Below, piece by piece: positions 4,836-8,805 of a stretch of 8,805 nucleotides of DNA. The DNA is from Waddliaceae bacterium (lineage in GTDB: Bacteria; Chlamydiota; Chlamydiia; Chlamydiales; SLFE01), in NCBI GenBank assembly GCA_007124415.1, contig SLFE01000137.1:1-8805 (forward strand), given 5' to 3'. The stretch's first letter is position 1. Every line of letters starts with the position of its first letter. The notes beneath the pieces were generated by a model, which was not told the DNA's origin, did not search any database, and saw only the letters and a program-made list of their open reading frames with translations. The translations under genes were made by a program, and so were the position numbers.

Positions 4836-5014
4836 AGATCGACATGACTGCAGGAGAGGTAGAGGTGCTGGTAGACAACAGGTTCATCCGCGGGAAGTTC
4901 GTGGATTACGATCCCATCCGGGGAGTCTGTAGGGTGATGATGGACTACGAGAGTCCCCCGGTGAACTTCTCAGCAGGGGACGTCTTCATCCCAAGGGAGG
5001 AGGAAACGAAATGA
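4832..5014 (+). CDS. Unrecognised 60-aa beta-rich protein
   Basis: GTG 4832 overlaps the membrane peptide's TGA and lies six bases past GGAGGT, which is inside that gene. This start fits better than any upstream start in the same frame, since the extension would be out-of-frame membrane-peptide DNA. The 60 residues contain EVEVLVDNRFIRGKFVDYDP and a RVMMDYESPPVNFSAGDVF tail. This looks like a small SH3- or Sm-like beta barrel and ends in a charged EEETK. I do not recognise the family, and the fold guess is inference from strand/turn rhythm only. It ends with TGA overlapping the next ATG. Confidence 0.72.
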   Translation: MKIDMTAGEVEVLVDNRFIRGKFVDYDPIRGVCRVMMDYESPPVNFSAGDVFIPREEETK

Positions 5015-5214
5015 GAGGATTCACCGAAGAGGAACTGCAAGATCGCAGACCGAGAGTTGGCAGAAGGTCCGCCGTCGAATACTGCATCACTAGACTCTAT
5101 GAGGACGACCAGTATCACATGACCGATGAGGTGGTGGAGGGTCTAACCTACGAGGAGTTGCTCGGAGCATTGCTGTGCGGAAGGGACTCGCTAATCGCGG
5201 GTGAGGAAGAATGA
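5011..5214 (+). CDS. Unrecognised helical 67-aa protein
   Basis: ATG 5011 overlaps the preceding TGA and follows GGGAGGAGGAAACGAA, a strong SD. The 67-aa product is hydrophilic and probably helical, with an acidic C-terminus. It begins MRGFTEEELQDRRPRVGRRS, continues with YCITRLYEDDQYHM, and ends TYEELLGALLCGRDSLIAGE. The last part could be an amphipathic helix for protein contact. It has no cysteine pair suited to zinc and no membrane segment. No function can be assigned. The stop overlaps the next short gene's ATG, keeping the chain of translational coupling through this operon. Confidence 0.78.
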   Translation: MRGFTEEELQDRRPRVGRRSAVEYCITRLYEDDQYHMTDEVVEGLTYEELLGALLCGRDSLIAGEEE

Positions 5215-5288
5215 CCCTGTACCTGTTGGGGTTCGCAATGGGGTGCGTCGCGGCGATGGTCTGGATAATCCGGAGGGATGATGTGTGA
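5211..5288 (+). CDS. 25-aa single-span membrane peptide
   Basis: ATG 5211 overlaps the TGA of the preceding gene, and TGA 5286-5288 overlaps the next start. The 25 residues are one hydrophobic segment (TLYLLGFAMGCVAAMVWII) followed by a basic/acidic tail (RRDDV). This predicts one membrane helix with its C-terminus in the cytoplasm by the positive-inside rule. A weak SD (GTGAGGAAGA) precedes it. Its perfect overlaps on both sides argue for a real micro-protein, although a coincidental frame cannot be excluded at this length. It may work with the two-helix peptide at 4698; that is inference from proximity. Other possibilities include a regulator of a membrane enzyme. Confidence 0.55.
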   Translation: MTLYLLGFAMGCVAAMVWIIRRDDV

Positions 5289-5503
5289 TGGCGGTTATAC
5301 TGGAGGTCAAGATAAGCGAGGACGGAGAGGTCCGGGATCACGTCACCGAGGTCATCTTCACCGGTTCCACCCTATCGGGAGTCCACATAGACCCCTACGG
5401 GGAAACCAGTGAGAAGAGCATCGAGTTTGACATACCCAGACGGGTGGGTATCTCCCACGCGATGCAGAGAGCGCTGAACCGGCTATTGGAGGAGATCGAA
5501 TGA
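5285..5503 (+). CDS. Unrecognised 72-aa alpha/beta protein
   Basis: The start is either GTG 5285 or ATG 5288; GGAGGG (5272-5277) is seven or ten bases upstream. I give the GTG, but ATG 5288 (71 aa) is about as likely. The product begins MAVILEVKISEDGEVRDHVT, passes through a beta-like VIFTGSTLSGVHID and ends in a helix (SHAMQRALNRLLEEIE). It looks like a small strand-rich domain with a C-terminal amphipathic helix. I recognise no family. The stop overlaps ATG 5500 of the zinc-ribbon gene. Confidence 0.78.
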   Translation: MMAVILEVKISEDGEVRDHVTEVIFTGSTLSGVHIDPYGETSEKSIEFDIPRRVGISHAMQRALNRLLEEIE

Positions 5504-5784
5504 CTTGGTACTGTCCCAAGTGCGGGGATCCCATGCACACCAAAACCTACTACGATACCCGGGGAGAGTGCTGGTCCTGCGGATTTCGTGTCACCAGCGT
5601 GAAGCAGTACGACGATGCGTGGCGGGACAAGCGCGTCCGTCTGGAGATCGATCAACTGGTGCAGGAGGGATCCCACATGGAGGCCGCTGTCCTCCAGTTG
5701 TCGCACGATCTCGAGTTGGACGAGGCATATGCACGAGAGTTGATGGTACGGATTGTCTCCGCAGTTAAGCACGAGGTACAATAA
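5500..5784 (+). CDS. Zinc-ribbon protein with helical C-terminus
   Basis: ATG 5500 overlaps the preceding TGA and lies after TTGGAGGAG. Of 94 residues, 1-28 form a zinc ribbon: C5-x2-C8 (CPKCG) and C24-x2-C27 (CWSCGF). The rest is charged and helical (YDDAWRDKRVRLEIDQLVQE, then SHDLELDEAYARELMVRIVS). Such a two-part layout, a metal-bound knuckle on a helical tail, suits a small adaptor or transcription/replication accessory protein; the target is unknown. It is the last gene of the operon that starts at 3289. A 13-bp hairpin begins 23 bases after the TAA and probably marks the transcript end. Confidence 0.83.
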   Translation: MTWYCPKCGDPMHTKTYYDTRGECWSCGFRVTSVKQYDDAWRDKRVRLEIDQLVQEGSHMEAAVLQLSHDLELDEAYARELMVRIVSAVKHEVQ

Positions 5785-5807
5785 TGACGGTCGCTCTCTC
5801 AGTGCCC

Positions 5808-5840
5808 GGGTGCGGTTCGGACTTTTTCCGAGTCGCACCC
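5808..5840 (+). terminator. 13-bp hairpin, probable terminator
   Basis: GGGTGCGGTTCGG (5808-5820) pairs throughout with CCGAGTCGCACCC (5828-5840), with two adjacent G-T wobbles in the middle, and a loop ACTTTTT. It follows the operon's last stop codon and precedes the primase promoter, which is where a terminator is expected. The T-run is in the loop and the 3' tail is only TTGCTCTT, so efficiency as an intrinsic terminator is uncertain. Confidence 0.68.
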
Positions 5841-5869
5841 TTGCTCTTGGGGTGTGTTACATATAGAAT
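5841..5869 (+). promoter_or_regulatory. Primase promoter, TTGCTC-17-TAGAAT
   Basis: TTGCTC (5841-5846) is 17 bp from TAGAAT (5864-5869). It begins directly after the hairpin. Transcription would start near 5876 and give a short leader containing the SD GGGGGAGGGAGAG ahead of ATG 5890. The overlapping ACATATAGAATATT offers other -10 registers. Confidence 0.52.
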
Positions 5870-5889
5870 ATTAGGGGGAGGGAGAGACC

Positions 5890-7473
5890 ATGAAGTTCCA
5901 GCAAGCACTGGATTACATAGAGTCGGGTCTTAGGGTCATCCCACTGCATCATCCGACGGAGGATGGATGCTCCTGCGGTAGGGATCCCTGTGCTTCAGAG
6001 GGGAAACATCCTCGGACCTCCCATGGAGTGAAGGATGCGAGTTCCGATCCGAAGCAGATTGAGAGATGGTGGAGCAGGTGGCCGGACGCTAACATAGGAA
6101 TCGCCACGGGGATGGGCATCGTCGTGCTGGATTTGGACGGCGAGACCGGTCGCGAGTGGCTGGAGGAGAACTCCGAGAGGGTCCCCGAAACCCTGCGGGT
6201 GACCACAGGTAACGGGATACATCTGTACTTCCAGACTCCCGACGGGGAACCCATAGGCAACCGCAAGATCACGGGAGGCGAGCGCGGTGAGGTCCTCCTG
6301 AAGGGTAACGGAGGGTACGTCGTGGCTCCTCCGTCCGACCATCCGTCCGGAATCACCTACCAGTTTGACGACCCCGATGTGGAGGTCGCGATCCTCCCGG
6401 ATTGGATCCTCGAGAAGGATGATGAGGGGAAGAAGGTCGTTCTGGGAGAGGACCTAGTTCGTGATCCCTCCGCCAATCCCCCGATGATGAAGTTGGGTAA
6501 GATGATGTCCGATTCAACCTTCATCAAGACGTGGGAGCACCGACGTGCGGAGGAACTGGCAGATTCGTCCATGTCCGGGTACGATCTATCCCTCGCATCT
6601 CAGGTTGCGTCGGAGGGATGGTCGGATCAGGAGATCGCTGATCTGATAATCTCGCACAGGCGGGAGAGGGGATCCGAGGCGGATCTGGCGAAGGTCATGG
6701 AACACCCGACCTATCTGGAGGATACGGTAGCTAGGGCTAGACGGCGGAAGGACTCCAGCGGAGATCTGGAGGGAGCCGTCCAGCACATCATCCACGGGCT
6801 GACCCAGAGAGGTTTGCAGGATGCTCAATATGACCTGCATCTCGCAGATGGATCAACCGTCTCGATTTCGGGTACGATTGAACTGATGAATCTGAAGAAG
6901 GTCCGTGCGGCGATCTGGGAGGCGGACTCCGATCTCATGATCCCGAAGATGAAACAGAAGGACTGGGAGGACATCATGGTCGACTACCTGCGGGATATTC
7001 GGGAGATTATACCCACCCTGACGGACGAGGAACAAACCGAGGGATGGGTACTAGATGCTCTGGATTCCAGCATGAACTCCGGCCCACACACGATGGACTC
7101 CGGCCACGAGGAGCGCAACAACATCCTCGAGCGCATGGGCGGCGGAGGTACCTACGCATTCATCGACAGGGAGAGCAAAGCGTACCTGCACCTGCAGGAA
7201 TTCAAGCGGTTCCTGCGTGTCCGGTTCGACGAACGCATTCCCGAGAAGATGCTGGCTGAACGCCTATCCCGTCTTGGATTCACCCGCAGGCAATTAAGAT
7301 GGAAGTCCCCCACCGACGGAGCGTCCAAGCGCATCCGACTGTGGGTAAGCGATCACCCGGTGGCACATGAGGGGCAACGTCCCAAGATGAGGGTGATCCG
7401 CAACGAGGACATGGACCGCATGTTCTCGGAGGACTCTGTCACAGGGTCACAGGGTCCGCGAGAAATCGACTAG
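5890..7473 (+). CDS. Primase-polymerase (PrimPol) replication protein
   Basis: ATG 5890 is preceded by GGGGGAGGGAGAG. The 527-aa protein opens with a bifunctional primase/polymerase N-terminal domain (archaeo-eukaryotic primase fold), residues about 1-176. VVLDLDG holds the metal-binding D81 and D83. GNGIHLYF carries the nucleotide-binding H111. GEVLLKGNGGYVVAPPS (133-149) has the probable third carboxylate E134 and the typical GGYVVAPPS end. Near the start, CSCGRDPC and GKHP (residues 27-41) are the usual Cys/His insert. Such enzymes start DNA chains and extend them during phage or plasmid replication. The rest lacks Walker A/B motifs, so no helicase is fused. Residues about 177-300 are helical; the end (LAERLSRLGFTRRQLRWKSP) resembles a winged-helix DNA-binding domain. 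It has its own promoter and is followed by the long non-coding region. Confidence 0.92.
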   Translation: MKFQQALDYIESGLRVIPLHHPTEDGCSCGRDPCASEGKHPRTSHGVKDASSDPKQIERWWSRWPDANIGIATGMGIVVLDLDGETGREWLEENSERVPETLRVTTGNGIHLYFQTPDGEPIGNRKITGGERGEVLLKGNGGYVVAPPSDHPSGITYQFDDPDVEVAILPDWILEKDDEGKKVVLGEDLVRDPSANPPMMKLGKMMSDSTFIKTWEHRRAEELADSSMSGYDLSLASQVASEGWSDQEIADLIISHRRERGSEADLAKVMEHPTYLEDTVARARRRKDSSGDLEGAVQHIIHGLTQRGLQDAQYDLHLADGSTVSISGTIELMNLKKVRAAIWEADSDLMIPKMKQKDWEDIMVDYLRDIREIIPTLTDEEQTEGWVLDALDSSMNSGPHTMDSGHEERNNILERMGGGGTYAFIDRESKAYLHLQEFKRFLRVRFDERIPEKMLAERLSRLGFTRRQLRWKSPTDGASKRIRLWVSDHPVAHEGQRPKMRVIRNEDMDRMFSEDSVTGSQGPREID

Positions 7474-7587
7474 GATTGAGAAGTCGAGCAGACCCCGTGT
7501 CGTTGTGACAGAAGCCCACGAACCCATTCCCCACATGAGAAAATCCAAGATCCTCTGGGTGTGACAAGGGTGTGACAGGTTGTGTCG
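7437..7587 (+). repeat. TGTGACA repeat cluster
   Basis: TGTGACA occurs at 7504-7510, 7560-7566 and 7571-7577. Its reverse complement TGTCACA is at 7437-7443, in the last codons of the primase gene, where GTCACAGG is also duplicated in tandem (7438-7453). The last two direct copies are 11 bp apart, about one helical turn. GTGTCG also recurs at 7497 and 7582. This looks like binding sites for a repressor or replication initiator; which one cannot be told. Confidence 0.55.
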
Positions 7588-7607
7588 CTCCGGGTGATCA
7601 TTATATT
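7580..7607 (+). promoter_or_regulatory. Promoter-like TTGTGT-16-TATATT
   Basis: TTGTGT (7580-7585) is 16 bp from TATATT (7602-7607). The TGTGACA copies at 7560 and 7571 lie just upstream and one abuts the -35, an arrangement that would let a bound protein control it. Transcription would start near 7614, inside the tandem repeat. Confidence 0.42.
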
Positions 7608-7646
7608 AGTTCGAGCTCTACCCGGGTAGTTCGAGCTCTACCCCCC
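7607..7646 (+). repeat. 20-bp tandem repeat with palindromic core
   Basis: TAGTTCGAGCTCTACCC occurs at 7607-7623 and 7627-7643, a 20-bp period joined by GGG. The junction CTACCCGGGTAG (7618-7629) is a perfect palindrome. GGGTAG (7624-7629) can also pair with CTACCC (7638-7643) across an 8-base loop. It could be a protein-binding site, a hairpin at a transcript start, or part of an origin or packaging site. Confidence 0.7.
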
Positions 7647-7703
7647 CGCGGAGTACCTAATGACGGATTCGGATTAGTCCGGAGTGAATTTTCTTTCGTC
7701 ATT

Positions 7704-7790
7704 ATGGTATCCCCCACGGTGGAGGAGGTAGAGATCCACTTGGACAAGCGGGGGAGGGTCATATATTATCTATGGGATGTCCTTTACTGA
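7704..7790 (+). CDS. Doubtful 28-aa ORF
   Basis: ATG 7704 to TGA 7788-7790 would encode 28 residues with a plausible protein-like sequence (SPTVEEVEIHLDKRGRVIYY). No SD precedes it, and its 3' half contains a promoter-like pair (7740-7767). The frame is open further left to 7572, but that part looks non-coding. It could be a micro-protein, a remnant or chance. Confidence 0.25.
   Translation: MVSPTVEEVEIHLDKRGRVIYYLWDVLY
7740..7767 (+). promoter_or_regulatory. Promoter-like TTGGAC-16-TATATT
   Basis: TTGGAC (7740-7745) is 16 bp from TATATT (7762-7767), with a start predicted near 7774. It points towards the gene at 7845 and may act with the stronger pair at 7783. Confidence 0.42.
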
Positions 7791-7811
7791 TCGTCTCCGG
7801 GGAGCTATACT
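7783..7811 (+). promoter_or_regulatory. Promoter, TTTACT-17-TATACT
   Basis: TTTACT (7783-7788) is 17 bp from TATACT (7806-7811), the -10 nearest to TATAAT in the window. Transcription would start near 7818, about 27 bases before the GTG at 7845. It is the best candidate promoter for the terminase-side genes. Confidence 0.58.
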
Positions 7812-7844
7812 TATGGGAGATATACCTCGAAGGGAGAGATTATA

Positions 7845-8270
7845 GTGGATGTGAAAGTGAAATACCACGAAGATCCGCTGGCGGCAGTTCTGGACGAGGG
7901 GTTGACTCAGGAGCAACTGGAGCATTTGAAAGATGTCATTTATCCGGACGTCGGCGAGTTCAAAAGGGACATGATGGACGTGGTCCTATCTACCTCAACT
8001 GCGTGGAAGGCTGCGGCGAAGGCCAAGGAGACCCTCAGAGATGACGTCACGATCTACAGTCTGTACCGGGTTGCGCAGCAGGTGCGGACGGACATGTACG
8101 AGGAACTCACCGGTGTGGACGCACAGTGGTGGTGGGACGAATTGGTGAAGAACGACGTCGTGGTGGGGATCCCTCCGGAGATGGTGCGCAAGCTTCGTGA
8201 GCAGTTCCTGACGGAGGACTACCATATAGAGCAGATAATGGCGGTTAGACTGGTTCGCAAGGAGGAGTAG
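7845..8270 (+). CDS. Unrecognised helical 141-aa protein upstream of putative small terminase
   Basis: GTG 7845 lies seven bases past AAGGGAGAG; GTG 7851 is a less well-spaced alternative. The 141-aa product is mostly helical and acidic: LTQEQLEHLKDVIYPDVGEF, a helical middle with TAWKAAAKAKETLRDDVTIY, an unusual triple tryptophan (AQWWWDELVKNDVVVGIPPE) and a C-terminal helix. It has no cysteines or membrane segment. I recognise no family. Its place just before a small-terminase-like gene suggests a packaging or late-gene accessory role, by context only. Unlike genes left of about 3450, it uses GAT and other T-ending codons freely. Its last codons (AAGGAGGAG) contain the SD of the next gene, so the pair is co-transcribed and probably coupled. 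Confidence 0.82.
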   Translation: MDVKVKYHEDPLAAVLDEGLTQEQLEHLKDVIYPDVGEFKRDMMDVVLSTSTAWKAAAKAKETLRDDVTIYSLYRVAQQVRTDMYEELTGVDAQWWWDELVKNDVVVGIPPEMVRKLREQFLTEDYHIEQIMAVRLVRKEE

Positions 8271-8273
8271 ATC

Positions 8274-8795
8274 ATGGGTACCTTCCCACGTAAGAAGTTT
8301 CACGATATGACCGATGAGGCGTGGGACGAATTGTACGGAAGGTGGATATCCGGGGAGGCATCGCTGAAGGTGCTGGCGGATGAATACCCGGTGACTCTGC
8401 ACTCCGTCTATGCTCGCTCCAGTTCTCGCAATTGGAGTGCTGGCCGGGCGCGTCACGCGACGGAATTCGCGGAGGGATTGGCAAGACGACGTGCTGACGA
8501 GGTGGGTGACTGGCTGTTCAACATTGAAGATCCCCTGAAGACGGAGATTCTTCCTCGTGCGTTCGAGGAGATCGGGAAGCACTTCGATCCGGAGCTGATG
8601 GTGGGCAATCGGATGAGCCCGAGGGTTCTATCCCAACTCGCACAGGCGGCGAAGGCGTGGCACTCCATCGCTAGACTCATCGCGGGGGAGACCACCGAGG
8701 AGGTAGGGGTATCTAATTGGCGGGACCTCCTGCAAAAGGTCCATGATGGGGAGGATCCCGTCCGAGCTACCCTGCAAAGTGATGAAGAGGACTGA
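8274..8795 (+). CDS. Probable terminase small subunit (HTH DNA-packaging protein)
   Basis: ATG 8274 follows GGAGGAG within the end of the preceding gene, with three bases between stop and start. The 173-aa product has an N-terminal helix-turn-helix at residues about 17-54: ELYGRWISGEASLKVLADEY, then VTLHSVYARSSSRNW and a basic GRAR. The rhythm of a short helix, a Gly-turn, LA-x-EY, a recognition helix and a final SRNW is typical of phage small terminase subunits, which bind the packaging site and feed DNA to the large terminase ATPase/nuclease. The rest is helical (DPLKTEILPRAFEEIGKHFD, AQAAKAWHSIARLIAG) and fits an oligomerisation region. Length suits the family. A transposase-like or regulatory HTH protein is the main alternative. 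The large subunit gene would be expected immediately after the window's end. Confidence 0.7.
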   Translation: MGTFPRKKFHDMTDEAWDELYGRWISGEASLKVLADEYPVTLHSVYARSSSRNWSAGRARHATEFAEGLARRRADEVGDWLFNIEDPLKTEILPRAFEEIGKHFDPELMVGNRMSPRVLSQLAQAAKAWHSIARLIAGETTEEVGVSNWRDLLQKVHDGEDPVRATLQSDEED

Positions 8796-8805
8796 CTTTC
8801 GGTCG

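Larger units (their letters stand above)
7474..7844 (+). other. Long gene-poor region, candidate regulatory or origin region
   Basis: This is the only stretch over 300 bases without a confident gene. From left to right it holds TGTGACA repeats, a promoter-like pair at 7580-7607, a 20-bp tandem duplication at 7607-7646, a doubtful 28-codon ORF at 7704-7790, and two promoter-like pairs at 7740 and 7783 ahead of the gene at 7845. I see no tRNA and no clear terminator. It lies between the primase and the terminase-side genes, a plausible place for an origin, a packaging signal or a control region for late genes. Confidence 0.6.

Noticed and set aside
7624..7643. Possible tRNA T-arm (GGGTAG, TTCGAGCT, CTACCC)
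   Set aside because: The stem and TTCGA loop resemble a T-arm, but the loop is eight bases, and no acceptor, D or anticodon arm is found upstream. The unit is duplicated in tandem, which better fits a DNA site.
7572..7703. Extension of the 7704 ORF back to 7572
   Set aside because: The translated residues cross the promoter-like pair and the tandem repeat and look non-coding (a run of serines from the repeat). No SD is present.
7995..8582. Long open frame on the minus strand (195 codons)
   Set aside because: It lies entirely across two + strand genes with good SD sites and a recognisable HTH protein. Its translation is rich in Leu/Pro/His/Arg without motifs, as expected of an antisense shadow.
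1..8805. CRISPR array, insertion sequence or transposon
   Set aside because: No regularly spaced direct repeats of 24-40 bp, no transposase motifs and no terminal inverted repeats with target duplications were seen. The repeats present are short hairpins and one 20-bp tandem pair.

Overview
The window reads as a GC-rich stretch of a tailed double-stranded DNA bacteriophage (Caudoviricetes-like), or a prophage or contig from one. All 16 supported genes plus one doubtful short ORF are on the + strand. They are small, tightly packed and often overlap as ATGA or GTGA. The recognisable ones are phage types: a SprT-like metalloprotease, a primase-polymerase (PrimPol) replication protein and, at the right edge, a protein shaped like a small terminase subunit. 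The host cannot be named. Ribosome-binding sites complementary to CCTCC and -35/-10 pairs spaced 16-18 bp favour a bacterial host; an archaeal virus reading the AT-rich boxes as TATA elements is less likely but not excluded.

Region 1 (1-3243) holds small early-type genes, most of them unrecognised: a cut-off gene, a zinc-ribbon protein, five unassigned small proteins (75, 50, 148, 117 and 58 aa), a DnaJ-type zinc-finger protein with a conserved C-terminal beta-rich domain, and a Cys-rich protein. The space between them is built from recurring parts: GGGGGATC hairpins, a promoter with the unusual -35 motif TATGTTCACGTCA, a GC-rich leader hairpin close to the predicted transcript start, and G5AGG/CCTC5 hairpins next to Shine-Dalgarno (SD) sites. 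Codons ending in T, including GAT for Asp, are almost absent here.

Region 2 (3240-5784) is one operon starting from a near-consensus promoter. It encodes a SprT-like protease fused in frame to a second domain with a Myb-like C-terminus, then two tiny membrane peptides (45 and 25 aa), three small soluble proteins and a zinc-ribbon protein, nearly all with overlapping stop/start codons. A long hairpin follows.

Region 3 (5841-7473) is the primase-polymerase gene with its own promoter. Region 4 (7474-7844) is the only long gene-poor stretch. It carries TGTGACA repeats, a 20-bp tandem duplication and several promoter-like sequences, and is a candidate regulatory or replication-origin region. Region 5 (7845-8795) has an unassigned 141-aa protein and the putative small terminase, so a large terminase gene is expected just past the window.

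The most notable items are the repeated regulatory cassettes in region 1, a possible three-arm RNA switch before two genes, the SprT fusion with a convincing internal start, the nested membrane micro-proteins and the repeat cluster after the primase. None proves a new system by itself.
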